Part shown: positions 53,202 through 63,167 of the stretch, piece by piece
Numbering within the stretch: position 1 is the first letter of the stretch
How the letters are laid out: each line of letters starts with the position of its first letter
Origin: an uncultured Pelagibacteraceae bacterium
GTDB taxonomy: Bacteria > Pseudomonadota > Alphaproteobacteria > Pelagibacterales > Pelagibacteraceae
Assembly: GCA_902591045.1 (NCBI GenBank)
Contig: CACIZC010000002.1
Location: 1 to 64,000 of the forward strand
Length of the DNA: 64,000 nt
Direction: 5' to 3'
The notes under the pieces: model-generated
Database searches by the model: none
What the model saw: the letters and a program-made list of their open reading frames with translations, nothing else
What the model was told of the DNA's origin: nothing
Program-made: the position numbers and the translations under genes

Positions 53202-53647
53202 TATTTATTAAATAGTTCTATAGCTCTTTTTTCAAAAGCATCAGCAATTTTTTTTAGTCCTTGATCAAAAGATTTTTTCATAATCATATTATAAAAAATA
53301 TTTTTTATTTCAAAATCAATTTCAAAAGTAATTTCACTCTGATTGTTAATTTCTCTTATTTCCCATTCATTTTTCAGATGTTTTAAAGGACCTCCAATAT
53401 TGCTTACTATAATTTTACCTTTTTGTTTATAATAAGTAACGTGGCTTTTATAAGTTTGATTTAAGAACTTCTTGCCTACAGTTAGGTCTGCTTCCATTTC
53501 TATCATGTCTTCCATTTCTTCTTTTCTATGAATTTTTCCGCTTAAGCACCATGGAACAAACTCTGGATACTTCTCTATATCTAGTATCATGTTGATGAGA
53601 TCAGTTTTTTTACAAGAAATAATTTTTTTTATTGAAGCGTGTGGCAT
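53201..53647 (-). CDS. ratA: RatA/Coq10-type START-domain protein
   Basis: 148 aa. Polyketide-cyclase/START fold: [20 protein letters not shown] near the N-terminus, [16 protein letters not shown] in the middle and a long C-terminal helix ending [14 protein letters not shown]. Bacterial relatives are named RatA; the mitochondrial relative Coq10 binds ubiquinone, a role plausible in this respiratory organism. The start overlaps lipA by 19 bp. Confidence 0.85.
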   Translation of the reverse strand: MPHASIKKIISCKKTDLINMILDIEKYPEFVPWCLSGKIHRKEEMEDMIEMEADLTVGKKFLNQTYKSHVTYYKQKGKIIVSNIGGPLKHLKNEWEIREINNQSEITFEIDFEIKNIFYNMIMKKSFDQGLKKIADAFEKRAIELFNK

Positions 53648-54570
53648 TTTGTTTGCTCATCTCTTGCATTTTTTAATTTTTTAAAATCTTCGTCTGCATG
53701 GTAAGAAGATCTCGTCAATGGAGATGATGCAACTAATAAAAATCCTTTTGATAAAGCAATATTTTTTAACTCTACAAATTCATGAGGATGGTAATATCTT
53801 TGAAGGGGATGATGTTTAGGTGATGGCTGGAGATACTGGCCTATTGTTAAAAAATCAACATTTGCTGATCTAAGATCATCCATAACTTGTAATATTTCGT
53901 TTTTATTTTCACCTAGACCAACCATTAAACCTGATTTAGTAAATATATTAGGTTTAATTTTTTTTGCAGACTCTAATAGTTTTAAAGATGCAAAATATCT
54001 AGATCCAGGTCTAACGGTTAAGTACAGACTTGGAACAGTTTCAATATTATGATTAAAAACATCCGGTGAAGCTTCCAAAACTTTTTCAAAAGCATTTCCT
54101 TTTCTAAGAAAATCTGGTGTTAAAACTTCTATAGTTGTATGAGGATTGTTTTTTTTTGTTTCTAAAACAACATCCTTAAAATGATTTGCTCCTCCATCCT
54201 TTAAATCATCTCGATCTACCGAAGTAATTACAACATGATTAAGGTTTAATTCTTTTACTGCTTTAGAAATTTTTATTGGCTCTAAAGAATCCAATTTATT
54301 TGGTTTTCCAGTTTTTACATCGCAAAAAGCACACCCTCTAGTACAAATGTCTCCCATAATCATAAAAGTTGCATGTTTTTTGCTCCAACACTCAGTGATA
54401 TTTGGACAGTTAGCTTCTTGGCAAACTGTATTAAGTTTATTTCTGTTAACTATTTCTTTGGTTTTAAAAAATGTTTGTGTATCTAAAATCTTAGAACGTA
54501 TCCATGATGGTTTTTTCTTAATAGGATTAATTGGCTTTTTAATTTTTTCTGGATGTCTAGGTTTACTCAT
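53629..54570 (-). CDS. lipA: Lipoyl synthase
   Basis: 313 aa radical-SAM enzyme with two 4Fe-4S clusters: auxiliary-cluster cysteines in [15 protein letters not shown] (CX4CX5C) and the radical-SAM [10 protein letters not shown] (CX3CX2C). [26 protein letters not shown] and [13 protein letters not shown] are family motifs. Inserts sulfur into octanoyl-protein for 2-oxoacid dehydrogenases and glycine cleavage. Starts 8 bp inside the ftsB 3' end. Confidence 0.97.
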   Translation of the reverse strand: MSKPRHPEKIKKPINPIKKKPSWIRSKILDTQTFFKTKEIVNRNKLNTVCQEANCPNITECWSKKHATFMIMGDICTRGCAFCDVKTGKPNKLDSLEPIKISKAVKELNLNHVVITSVDRDDLKDGGANHFKDVVLETKKNNPHTTIEVLTPDFLRKGNAFEKVLEASPDVFNHNIETVPSLYLTVRPGSRYFASLKLLESAKKIKPNIFTKSGLMVGLGENKNEILQVMDDLRSANVDFLTIGQYLQPSPKHHPLQRYYHPHEFVELKNIALSKGFLLVASSPLTRSSYHADEDFKKLKNARDEQTKCHTLQ

Positions 54571-54862
54571 TTAATTTTATCAAAATCTCATTCTTTTTTC
54601 CAAATTTTAACTTGTCTCTAAGTAAAGTATCTAAAAAATCAAAATTTAAATTATCAGAAAGTAATTTGTTTTTATTTTCATATGATTTTAATTCATTGTT
54701 TAAAAAAACTTGTTGATCTTTTAAATCATTAATCAACTTTTTTTTTTCAAAATATGATATAAGTCCCCTTTCACCATCCAGTAAATTAAAGGCTATATAT
54801 AGTAATAAAAAAATATTTAAAAAAAGTAATTTTCTTTTTTTTAAAGTTTGAATAAACCGCAT
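54563..54862 (-). CDS. ftsB: FtsB/DivIC septum-formation protein
   Basis: 99 aa bitopic protein: an N-terminal membrane helix ([18 protein letters not shown]), a [13 protein letters not shown] segment, then a coiled coil ([22 protein letters not shown]) and [15 protein letters not shown], the usual FtsB layout. Links divisome proteins FtsQ and FtsL. Found just after eno (2-bp gap), the same eno-ftsB order seen in many proteobacteria. Confidence 0.87.
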   Translation of the reverse strand: MRFIQTLKKRKLLFLNIFLLLYIAFNLLDGERGLISYFEKKKLINDLKDQQVFLNNELKSYENKNKLLSDNLNFDFLDTLLRDKLKFGKKNEILIKLNE

Positions 54863-54864
54863 TA

Positions 54865-56064
54865 CTATATTTTAGCCATTTTTGAGGATTTTCCAAGTTC
54901 CTCTTCTATCTTTAATAACCGGTTATATTTGGACACCCTCTCAGATCTTGCTAAAGAACCTGTTTTAATTTGCTGTGAATTTGTAGCCACAGCTAGGTCA
55001 GCGATAAAAGTATCTTCTGAGTCACCAGATCTATGTGAAATAATGGTTTTAAAACCACTCCTTTTTGCCAAACCGATAACTTCTAAAGTTTCGCTCAATG
55101 TGCCTATTTGATTTAACTTAACTAATATAGAATTAGCTGATTTATCTTTAATTCCTTTTTGCAGTCTTTTTATATTTGTTGCAAATAAATCATCGCCCAC
55201 AATTTGAATATTAGTTTCTTTTGTAAGTTTTTCCCAAGACTCCCAGTCGTCTTCTGAGAAAGGGTCTTCTATAGACTTAATTGGATATTTTTTAATTAAG
55301 TCTATGTAATACTCTACTGTTTTTCCTTTTTTTAATTCATTTGCCGCAACATCTAAACATATAGAAACATCTTCTCCGGCTTTCAAATTAGATTTTTCAA
55401 TTGCTTTTAAAATTAATTTAATTGCTTCTTCATCGTTTTTTAAATTTGGAGCAAAACCACCTTCGTCGCCAACATTAGTTGTATCGACCATGTTTTTTAA
55501 ATTTTGGATAACCAAAAAACTTTTTCTTAATGCTTCCGCAAATGATTTTGTTTTTTCAGGCCTAATCATAAACTCTTGGATATCTAAATTATTTTTTGCA
55601 TGAACTCCGCCGTTTATAATATTTAAAAGAGGGACTGGTAAATGATATTCTTTAGATTTTTCTATATATTGATAAAGAGGAAGATTGCTTTCTAAAGCAG
55701 CAAGCTTACAAGATGCTATCGAAACTGACAATATTGCGTTGGCTCCGAGTTTTTTCTTTTGTTCTGTGCCATCTAAATCAATTAAAGTTTGGTCTATCTT
55801 TTTTTGGTTATTAACATCAATATTTGATAGAGCCTTCGCTATTTGAGTGTTTACATTCTCTATGGCTTTATAAACGCTTTTCCCTAAATAATTATTATTT
55901 TCTTTGTCTCTTAATTCATAAGCTTCATGAGTTCCGGTTGATGCTCCTGAAGGAACGATTGCTGATGCAGAATTTCCATTTTCTGAAAACACTTCGGCCT
56001 CAACTGTTGGGTTGCCTCTGCTATCAAAAACCTGTCGGCCTTTGATTTTTTTAATTCTTACCAT
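54865..56064 (-). CDS. eno: Enolase, compact form
   Basis: 399 aa, against about 425-430 in most bacteria. Converts 2-phosphoglycerate to PEP. Motifs present: [103 protein letters not shown] and [19 protein letters not shown]. The shortening is mainly a missing stretch after [11 protein letters not shown], where many enolases have about 15-20 extra residues, and a shorter loop before NVGDEGG. Catalytic residues look intact. Confidence 0.96.
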   Translation of the reverse strand: MVRIKKIKGRQVFDSRGNPTVEAEVFSENGNSASAIVPSGASTGTHEAYELRDKENNNYLGKSVYKAIENVNTQIAKALSNIDVNNQKKIDQTLIDLDGTEQKKKLGANAILSVSIASCKLAALESNLPLYQYIEKSKEYHLPVPLLNIINGGVHAKNNLDIQEFMIRPEKTKSFAEALRKSFLVIQNLKNMVDTTNVGDEGGFAPNLKNDEEAIKLILKAIEKSNLKAGEDVSICLDVAANELKKGKTVEYYIDLIKKYPIKSIEDPFSEDDWESWEKLTKETNIQIVGDDLFATNIKRLQKGIKDKSANSILVKLNQIGTLSETLEVIGLAKRSGFKTIISHRSGDSEDTFIADLAVATNSQQIKTGSLARSERVSKYNRLLKIEEELGKSSKMAKI

Positions 56065-56884
56065 TCTTCACTAATTTATCAATTTTAACTAGTTGCTCTA
56101 ACAAACTAGACATTTTTGATAATGGAACCATATTCGGTCCATCAGATGGTGCATTATCCGGATCAGGATGTGTCTCCATGAAAACTGCTGCGACCCCAAC
56201 AGCAATAGCAGCACGTGCAAGATATTCTACAAACTCTCTTTGTCCTCCGCTTTTATCTCCCATTCCGCCAGGTTGTTGGACAGAATGCGTCGCATCAAAA
56301 ACTACAGGATAGCCATTCTTCGCCATAATAGGTAAAGATCTCATGTCTGATACTAATGTGTTATAACCAAAGCTTGCGCCTCGTTCTGTAACTAAAATAT
56401 TTGTATTTCCTGACTCAGCAATTTTTTTTGTTACATTAATCATATCCCAAGGAGCTAAGAATTGTCCTTTCTTGACATTTATAACTTTTCCTGTTTTAGC
56501 AGCAGCAATTAATAAATCAGTTTGTCTACATAAAAAAGCTGGTATTTGTAAAACGTCAACATGTTTTGAAATAATTTCACACTGCTCTGCCGTATGAACA
56601 TCTGTTAAAACTGGTACACCTACATTTTTTCGAATTTTATCAAAAACTGGAAGGGATTTTTCAAGACCGGCTCCTCTTTTACCTTTTAGACTAGTCCTGT
56701 TGGCTTTATCGAAGGATGTTTTATAAATTAAACCTATATTAAGTTTTTCTGTAATTTTTTTTAGCTCAATAGCAACATCTAAAGCATGTTTTTCATTTTC
56801 TAATTGGCAAGGTCCCGCAATCAAAGTAAACGGACTTGTATTTGAAATATTTAATTTTCCACATTTCACAGATTTATTTTCCAT
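56051..56884 (-). CDS. kdsA: 3-deoxy-D-manno-octulosonate-8-phosphate synthase
   Basis: 277 aa from the ATG at 56884, which has GGAGG eight bases upstream inside pyrG; the long ORF-track extension overlaps pyrG in another frame. Motifs: [49 protein letters not shown] and [13 protein letters not shown]. Condenses PEP and arabinose-5-P into KDO-8-P for lipid A-core, indicating an LPS outer membrane. Overlaps pyrG by 11 bp and eno by 14 bp. Confidence 0.95.
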   Translation of the reverse strand: MENKSVKCGKLNISNTSPFTLIAGPCQLENEKHALDVAIELKKITEKLNIGLIYKTSFDKANRTSLKGKRGAGLEKSLPVFDKIRKNVGVPVLTDVHTAEQCEIISKHVDVLQIPAFLCRQTDLLIAAAKTGKVINVKKGQFLAPWDMINVTKKIAESGNTNILVTERGASFGYNTLVSDMRSLPIMAKNGYPVVFDATHSVQQPGGMGDKSGGQREFVEYLARAAIAVGVAAVFMETHPDPDNAPSDGPNMVPLSKMSSLLEQLVKIDKLVKNGKN

Positions 56885-58508
56885 TAATTTTTCCTCCATT
56901 GATGCTTGCAGCCTTGATAAAAGATGAAAATAATGGATGTGGTGTAAAGGGTCTTGATTTAAATTCAGGATGAAATTGAACACCAACAAACCAAGGATGA
57001 TTTTTTAATTCAATTATTTCTGGAAGCATTCCGTCTGGGGATAGAGCAGAAAAAATTAGTCCTTTTTTTTCAAAATCATTTTTATATTTTATATTCACTT
57101 CATACCTATGTCTGTGTCTTTCTTTAATTTTCTTTTCTGAATATATTTTAGATATCAAAGAATTATTTTTTAATACAGCATCATATAAGCCTAATCTCAT
57201 TGTTCCGCCTAAATTTTTTTCGCTTCCTTTCATTTTTTTCTTCCCTTTGCTCCATTCCTCAAGCAATCCAACAACTGGGGTACAATTATTTCCAAACTCA
57301 CTGGTAGAAGCATTTTTGATATTCAATAAATTTCTAGCGGCTTCAATAACTGCCATTTGCATACCAAAGCAAATACCAAAGAAAGGTATACTATTCAATC
57401 TTGCATATTTTATGGCAGCAATTTTACCTTCGCTGCCTCTTTTTCCAAAACCTCCTGGAATAAGAACACCTGTTACATCTTTTAATAACGGTTTTATATT
57501 TTCAGGCTTTAAATTTTCTGAGTCTATTCTTTTTAAGTTAACCTTTAAATTATTTGATATTCCACCGTGAATTAGTGCTTCATCAAGTGACTTATAAGCA
57601 TCTTTGAGATTAACATATTTTCCTATAATACCTATATTTACATTTCTTTTTGGATTAAGAACTTTTGTTGTAATATTTTTCCATTTGCTAAGATCAGGTG
57701 ATTTTTTATTTTTTATATTAAAGTATGATAAAACTTGATCGTCTAGTTTTTCTTTGTGAAAACTAATTGGAGCTTCATATATAGTTTTTACGTCTACAGT
57801 TTCAATAACATTATCTATATGAACATTACAAAACAAAGATATCTTTTTTCTTTCTGTTTTTGGAATTTCTCTTTCTGATCTACAGATTATTATATCTGGT
57901 TGGATACCTAAGCTTCTCAACTCTTTAACCGAATGCTGAGTTGGTTTAGTTTTAAGTTCTCCTGATGCTTTAAGATAAGGAACTAAAGTAAGATGAATAA
58001 ACAAACTATTTTTTCTTCCTGTATCATTAGAAAATTGTCTAATTGCTTCAAGGAAAGGTAAGCTTTCTATATCTCCAACTGTTCCACCAATTTCGCAAAT
58101 AATAAAATCTTCATTTTTTACATTGTGGGATATAAATTTCTTTATACGATCAGTTACATGAGGAACAACTTGAACTGTTCCACCCAAATAATCACCTCTT
58201 CTCTCTTTTTTAATTATATCACTATAAATACCACCAGTTGTTATATTGTCTGATTGTGTAGCGGAAATTCCTGTAAATCTTTCGTAGTGACCTATATCTA
58301 AATCAGTTTCTGCACCATCGTCCGTTACAAAAACTTCCCCGTGTTGAAACGGATTCATAGTCCCGGGGTCTACATTTAAATAAGGATCTAATTTTCTAAC
58401 TCTGACTTTATAGCCTCTTAGTTGTAACAAAGATGCTAGCGAAGCTGATGAGAGTCCTTTTCCTAGTGATGAGACCACGCCGCCAGTGACAAATACATAT
58501 CGCGCCAT
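56874..58508 (-). CDS. pyrG: CTP synthase
   Basis: 544 aa. Synthetase domain starts [23 protein letters not shown], then [24 protein letters not shown] and [17 protein letters not shown]. The class I glutaminase domain has IPGGFGKRG and the nucleophile in [21 protein letters not shown] closes the triad. Aminates UTP to CTP. Complete; lies between secG and kdsA. Confidence 0.97.
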   Translation of the reverse strand: MARYVFVTGGVVSSLGKGLSSASLASLLQLRGYKVRVRKLDPYLNVDPGTMNPFQHGEVFVTDDGAETDLDIGHYERFTGISATQSDNITTGGIYSDIIKKERRGDYLGGTVQVVPHVTDRIKKFISHNVKNEDFIICEIGGTVGDIESLPFLEAIRQFSNDTGRKNSLFIHLTLVPYLKASGELKTKPTQHSVKELRSLGIQPDIIICRSEREIPKTERKKISLFCNVHIDNVIETVDVKTIYEAPISFHKEKLDDQVLSYFNIKNKKSPDLSKWKNITTKVLNPKRNVNIGIIGKYVNLKDAYKSLDEALIHGGISNNLKVNLKRIDSENLKPENIKPLLKDVTGVLIPGGFGKRGSEGKIAAIKYARLNSIPFFGICFGMQMAVIEAARNLLNIKNASTSEFGNNCTPVVGLLEEWSKGKKKMKGSEKNLGGTMRLGLYDAVLKNNSLISKIYSEKKIKERHRHRYEVNIKYKNDFEKKGLIFSALSPDGMLPEIIELKNHPWFVGVQFHPEFKSRPFTPHPLFSSFIKAASINGGKINGK

Positions 58509-58547
58509 GGAAGTATGTTATATCTGGTTTTCTTTAAAAAATAAAGT

Positions 58548-58856
58548 TTATTTTTCAGAATCTGGAATTTTTGGCGTTTTTGAATCTTTTTCTTCTTCTA
58601 CTTTTTCAATAACAGATTGGGTTTCCTCTAGATCTCCTCTTGATAACACAACAAGTGATATACTTGAAATTATGAATAAAGCTGCAATTATACCTGTAGA
58701 TTTGGTTAAAAAATTTCCAACCGCTCTAGTTGAAGCAAAATTTTCTTGTTGTGAGACTCCTAAACCTAATGCTCCACCTTCAGATCTTTGAAGTAAAATA
58801 ATAAGTATCAAAACTACTGCGAGAACTACATTTGCTACTATTAAAGCTGTTTCCAT
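58548..58856 (-). CDS. secG: Protein translocase subunit SecG
   Basis: 102 aa. Two membrane helices (residues 3-22 and 50-70) flanking the conserved LQRSEGGALGLGVSQQENF and GNFLTKSTGIIAALF. The C-terminal tail is acidic (ETQSVIEKVEEEKD). Accessory subunit of SecYEG at the inner membrane. Located 5 bp after tpiA. Confidence 0.93.
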   Translation of the reverse strand: METALIVANVVLAVVLILIILLQRSEGGALGLGVSQQENFASTRAVGNFLTKSTGIIAALFIISSISLVVLSRGDLEETQSVIEKVEEEKDSKTPKIPDSEK

Positions 58857-58861
58857 AGAGG

Positions 58862-59623
58862 TTATGTATAGAAATTTTTTATTATATCAATAAAATTTTT
58901 TGAAGATTTTGAAGCACCACCAATTAAAAAACCGTCTAATTCATTAATAGATCTGAATATACCCACTGTGGTTTTATCTACTGATCCACCGTAAAGCAAT
59001 TTTGGATTAAATTTTAGCCTATATTTCTGTTTAATAAATTTTTTTATAGCTAAAGCATTTTTTTTTAACTCTTGATGTGATGGAACTTTGCCAGTTCCTA
59101 TTGACCATATAGGTTCATATGCAATAATTATTTTTCTAAAATTATACTTTTTCATTATAGAATTTGAAATTTGCTTTTTAAGTGTTTTTAAAGTCATTTT
59201 TTTTCTTTTTTGTTTTTGATTTTCCCCTATACATAAAATTACATTAAAGTTATTTTTTAAAGCTAAAGATACTTTGTTTTTGATAATTTCTTCAGTTTCG
59301 CCTGATGCTCTACTTTCCGAGTGTCCAATAATAATATAACTAACTCCAAGCTTTCTAATCATAAAAGGACTAACGAATCCTGTGTGTGCTCCATAATTAT
59401 CCTGATGATAAGAATTTTGTGCAGATATAAGAATTTTTTTATTTTTGAATCTTTTGGAAAAATCCTGCAAAAGAGTTAATGGTGGTGCCATCACTATTTT
59501 ATATTTTTTGTTACTTTTTTTATCTTTCAGATAGTATTGGTTTATTTTGTCTAAAATTTTAAACGAGCTAGGAATTCCAAACATTTTCCAATTACCTATA
59601 AAATATCTCATTTGATTAGTCAT
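58862..59623 (-). CDS. tpiA: Triose-phosphate isomerase
   Basis: 253 aa. FIGNWKMFG (catalytic Asn and Lys near 10-12), SAQNSYHQDNYGAHTGFVSPFM, IIGHSESRASGE (catalytic His), IAYEPIWSIGTGKVPS (catalytic Glu and loop 6), LLYGGSVDKTT and FLIGGASKSSKNF. Interconverts DHAP and GAP, joining glycerol-derived DHAP to GapA. An internal Met at position 5 could also start translation. Confidence 0.96.
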   Translation of the reverse strand: MTNQMRYFIGNWKMFGIPSSFKILDKINQYYLKDKKSNKKYKIVMAPPLTLLQDFSKRFKNKKILISAQNSYHQDNYGAHTGFVSPFMIRKLGVSYIIIGHSESRASGETEEIIKNKVSLALKNNFNVILCIGENQKQKRKKMTLKTLKKQISNSIMKKYNFRKIIIAYEPIWSIGTGKVPSHQELKKNALAIKKFIKQKYRLKFNPKLLYGGSVDKTTVGIFRSINELDGFLIGGASKSSKNFIDIIKNFYT

Positions 59624-59684
59624 AATTGTGACTTTACTTATAGATTTTTCAATATATTTAATTTAAATTTCATAAATTAAATTT

Positions 59685-61142
59685 ATGCTTGCATCAATAA
59701 GAAAATTTTCAAAATCGTTTTTAGCTAAGATTTTTATAGCAATTATAGCTCTACCTTTCATTATGTGGGGTATGGGAGATGTATTTAGATCTGGAAAGCA
59801 AAATGTTTTAGTAGAAATAAACAGTGAAAAGATTAATGCGCAAGAATTTGTGAATTATATTCAAAAAATCAATCTAAAAAAAAATGAAATTGAATCAATC
59901 GGAAAATCTCGAATATTTGATCAAATTTTAACAAACTATATCAGTGAAAAAATAATCGATCTAGAAACTAAAAAAAAAGGAATAAAGTTAACTGATAGAT
60001 CATTAAAAGATATTCTTGTTAATGACAAGGAATTTGAAAAAGATGGCAAATTCTCAAGAACTAAATATGAAAAGTTTTTATTAAAAAATAATTTTGCTGC
60101 ACCGTCATTTGAAAGAAGAATAGAAAATATGGAATTGAAAGGTCAATTACTAACTTATTATAGCGGGGGGATTAAGTTACCTAATTTTATAATTAATAAT
60201 CTCTACAAAAAGGAAAAGCAAATTAAAGAGTTAGAATATATAAATTTAAACGACATCTATGATAAAAAAATTATATCTAAAGATGAAATCAAAGATTATT
60301 ATGAAAAAAGCAAAGATTTGTTTAAAGAAAAATTCTTTAAATTTAACTACGTTAAGCTCACTCCTAAAATTCTAACTGAAAAAAATGATTTTGATGAGGA
60401 TTTTTTTAAAAGACTTGATTCTATAGAAAATGAAATATTGGATGGAAAAACTTTTGAAGTTATAACAAAAGATTTTAAGAAAAACGTTGTAAATACAAAT
60501 TTTATTAATTCTAGAAATAAAAACCTAGATGGAAAACTTGAAGAAAATATAGATAAAAAACTTATTAACAAAATCTTTTTAATTAAAAATCAAAATATTC
60601 CTGAATTATTAAATTTTGATGACAATTACTACATTGTCGAAGTTCTTGAAGAAAAAACTAACTTTATTTCTTTAAATGATTCAGATCTGTTAAAAACAAT
60701 AAAGAAACAAATTGCAATAACTTTTGCGATCAAAGAAAATAAAAAAATTTTGGATCTTATAAATGATAATAAATTTAACAAAAATAAGATGGCTGAGTTT
60801 TCAAATAAAAATAAAGCTAAAATCTCACTTATCACAATAAATGGTTTGCGTGATGAAAAAAAATTTAATTCTATTTTGAGAAAAGAAATTTATAATTATA
60901 GAAAAGGACAAATTTTTTTATTGTCTGATAATAGTTTCCAAAAAAATTATTTGATAAGGGTTGCTGATGAAAAAAATATTAAAATTAACACAAATGACAA
61001 GGAGTACGACGAATATATAAAAAAGGCTAGCTCAGAATACATTGCTAGAGTTTATAAATCCTATGATAAGTATATTAACAATAAATATAAAATTGAAATA
61101 AATGATAAAGTTGTTGAAAGGCTAAAAAACTCATTTCAATGA
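59685..61142 (+). CDS. ppiD: PpiD/SurA-N-type periplasmic foldase
   Basis: 485 aa. One N-terminal membrane anchor (AKIFIAIIALPFIMWGMGDVF) preceded by the basic MLASIRKFSKSF, as in PpiD. Then a SurA-N-like helical region (VLVEINSEKINAQEFVNYIQ, FERRIENMELKGQLL). The parvulin isomerase domain is not clearly recognisable; the C-terminal half is Lys/Asn-rich. Probably a membrane-anchored chaperone at the Sec exit site. Its stop overlaps the trpE start (ATGA), so it leads the trp genes. Confidence 0.8.
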   Translation: MLASIRKFSKSFLAKIFIAIIALPFIMWGMGDVFRSGKQNVLVEINSEKINAQEFVNYIQKINLKKNEIESIGKSRIFDQILTNYISEKIIDLETKKKGIKLTDRSLKDILVNDKEFEKDGKFSRTKYEKFLLKNNFAAPSFERRIENMELKGQLLTYYSGGIKLPNFIINNLYKKEKQIKELEYINLNDIYDKKIISKDEIKDYYEKSKDLFKEKFFKFNYVKLTPKILTEKNDFDEDFFKRLDSIENEILDGKTFEVITKDFKKNVVNTNFINSRNKNLDGKLEENIDKKLINKIFLIKNQNIPELLNFDDNYYIVEVLEEKTNFISLNDSDLLKTIKKQIAITFAIKENKKILDLINDNKFNKNKMAEFSNKNKAKISLITINGLRDEKKFNSILRKEIYNYRKGQIFLLSDNSFQKNYLIRVADEKNIKINTNDKEYDEYIKKASSEYIARVYKSYDKYINNKYKIEINDKVVERLKNSFQ

Positions 61143-62596
61143 AATTAAGTTCAAGTTTATCTGATTTTACAAAGTTACATAAAAAAAAAATTAATCAAAC
61201 AATCTATCACTCATATAGCTGTAAACATTATTCTTTTGTTGAAAATCTTTACAAATTTATACTTATAAAAAAAAATAGCTTTATTTTTGAATCTATTGAA
61301 AAAGGTATAATTAGAGGTCGTTATACAATAATTGGTTTTAATCCTGATAGAATTTACAATATAAAAAATAACAAAATAACTATTGATAATTTCAAAAAGA
61401 AGAAGATTATTAAAGAAAATGTACTAACATTTTTGAATAATCTACTTAAAAATTTCAAAGTCAATTCTAACAAGAAACTTCCAAGAATGGCCTCTATGCT
61501 TGTGGGATATTTTTCATATGACATAATTAGATTAATAGAAAAAATACCAAATAATTGTAAAAATGATCTGGATATACCAGATATACGACTCATGAGGCCA
61601 AAAAATTTAATTATCTACGACAATGTTGAAAAAAGAATATTTTTTATTGAAAATATTTACAAAGAACAAAACATCTCTAATTACAAACTTGAATATGAAA
61701 AAATTAAAAATAGTTTTAAAGACTTTAAAAGTTTTGGAAATATAAAACTTCCAACAAATTTTCATAAAAATAAAAATAAAATTAAAGTTAAATCAAATAT
61801 ATCAAAGTCAAAATTTAAAAATATAGTTAGGAAAGCAAAAAAGTACATTAAGGACGGCGATATTTTTCAAGTTGTACTAAGCCAAAGATTTGAGGCCCAA
61901 ATAGAAAAACCTCCCTTGGAGATTTATAATGCTCTTAGAGTTTTAAATCCCTCACCATTTATGTTTTATTTCAACTTTAATGATTTCCAAGTTTTAGGAA
62001 GCAGTCCTGAAATCTTGGTAAGACTATTAAATGGAGAAGTTACAATAAGACCAATAGCAGGTACCAGACCCAGGGGGAAAAATAAGTCGCATGACAAGAA
62101 ATTAACTTTGGAATTGTTAAAAGATCCAAAAGAATTAGCTGAACATTTAATGCTTTTAGATCTTGGAAGAAATGATGTGGGCAAAGTTTCTGATAAAAAT
62201 AGTGTAAAAGTTACTGAAAAATTTAAAGTAGAAAAATATTCCCATGTAATGCACATCGTTTCCAATGTCACGGGTAGATTGGCAAAAAAAATTTCACTTT
62301 TTGAAACGTTTTTGGCTGGTTTTCCCGCTGGTACAGTTAGTGGAGCTCCAAAAATAAGGGCAATGGAAATTATAGATGAGTTAGAAGATTCTAAAAGAAA
62401 ACTTTATGCTGGAGGTATTGGATATTTTACATCAAAACAAGATTTTGATACGTGCATAGCTTTGAGGACAGCACTTATAAAAAATAAAAAGATATATGTG
62501 CAGTCTGGAGCTGGAATTGTTGCGGATAGCAATCCTAATAATGAATTTAAAGAAACTGTTAATAAAGCGCAGGCTTTGTTAAACGCTATAAAATAA
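61139..62596 (+). CDS. trpE: Anthranilate synthase component I
   Basis: 485 aa. The feedback-site motif region is FIFESIEKGIIRGRYTIIGF. Chorismate-binding core: FQVVLSQRFEA, LGSSPEILVRL, IRPIAGTRPRGK, HLMLLDLGRNDVGKVS, FPAGTVSGAPKIRAMEIIDELE and VQSGAGIVADSNPNNEFKET. Makes anthranilate from chorismate with TrpG. One base separates frames (trpG starts at 62597). No Trp-rich leader peptide was seen upstream, consistent with its coupling to ppiD. Confidence 0.97.
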   Translation: MKLSSSLSDFTKLHKKKINQTIYHSYSCKHYSFVENLYKFILIKKNSFIFESIEKGIIRGRYTIIGFNPDRIYNIKNNKITIDNFKKKKIIKENVLTFLNNLLKNFKVNSNKKLPRMASMLVGYFSYDIIRLIEKIPNNCKNDLDIPDIRLMRPKNLIIYDNVEKRIFFIENIYKEQNISNYKLEYEKIKNSFKDFKSFGNIKLPTNFHKNKNKIKVKSNISKSKFKNIVRKAKKYIKDGDIFQVVLSQRFEAQIEKPPLEIYNALRVLNPSPFMFYFNFNDFQVLGSSPEILVRLLNGEVTIRPIAGTRPRGKNKSHDKKLTLELLKDPKELAEHLMLLDLGRNDVGKVSDKNSVKVTEKFKVEKYSHVMHIVSNVTGRLAKKISLFETFLAGFPAGTVSGAPKIRAMEIIDELEDSKRKLYAGGIGYFTSKQDFDTCIALRTALIKNKKIYVQSGAGIVADSNPNNEFKETVNKAQALLNAIK

Positions 62597-63166
62597 ATGA
62601 AAACTCTATTAATAGATAATTACGATAGTTTTACTTACAATCTTTTTCACTACCTGCTTGCAGCAAAATGTAAAGTTGAAGTGATAAGAAATGATAAAAC
62701 TACCTCGAAAGAAATTTTAAGAAAAAAATACAAGAAGATTGTAATTTCACCAGGCCCCGGAAATCCTAGCCAAGCAGGAAATTGCTTAAAAATTGTTAAA
62801 GATCTATCTCCCAAAATACCCATACTTGGGGTCTGTTTGGGACATCAGGTAATTGGCCAAGCATTTGGGGCTAAAATAATAAATGCAAAGAAAATTATGC
62901 ATGGAAAAACAAGTAAAATTTCTCATAACAAAATTGGAATTTTTAAAGGCGTAAAGAACAATCTAGTGGGAACTAGGTATCACAGTCTTATAATTGATAG
63001 AAATACACTAAATAAAGATTTTATAATTACAGCTAAAACAAAAAATAATGTAATAATGGGAATTATGCATAAAAAATACAACTTACATGGTGTGCAATTT
63101 CACCCTGAAAGTATAAGCACTAAGGAGGGCATGAAATTAATCAAAAACTTTTTAAATTATAAATAA
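62597..63166 (+). CDS. trpG: Anthranilate synthase component II (glutamine amidotransferase)
   Basis: 189 aa class I glutaminase: LLIDNYDSFTYNLFHYL, ISPGPGNPSQAG (oxyanion region), GVCLGHQVIGQAFG (nucleophile Cys), RYHSLIIDR and HGVQFHPESISTKEG (His-Glu of the triad). Supplies ammonia to TrpE. Directly abuts trpE and is 1 bp from trpD. Confidence 0.96.
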   Translation: MKTLLIDNYDSFTYNLFHYLLAAKCKVEVIRNDKTTSKEILRKKYKKIVISPGPGNPSQAGNCLKIVKDLSPKIPILGVCLGHQVIGQAFGAKIINAKKIMHGKTSKISHNKIGIFKGVKNNLVGTRYHSLIIDRNTLNKDFIITAKTKNNVIMGIMHKKYNLHGVQFHPESISTKEGMKLIKNFLNYK

Positions 63167-63167
63167 A

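Noticed and set aside
54848-55111. 87-aa plus-strand ORF over the eno 3' end
   Set aside because: Antisense shadow of enolase.
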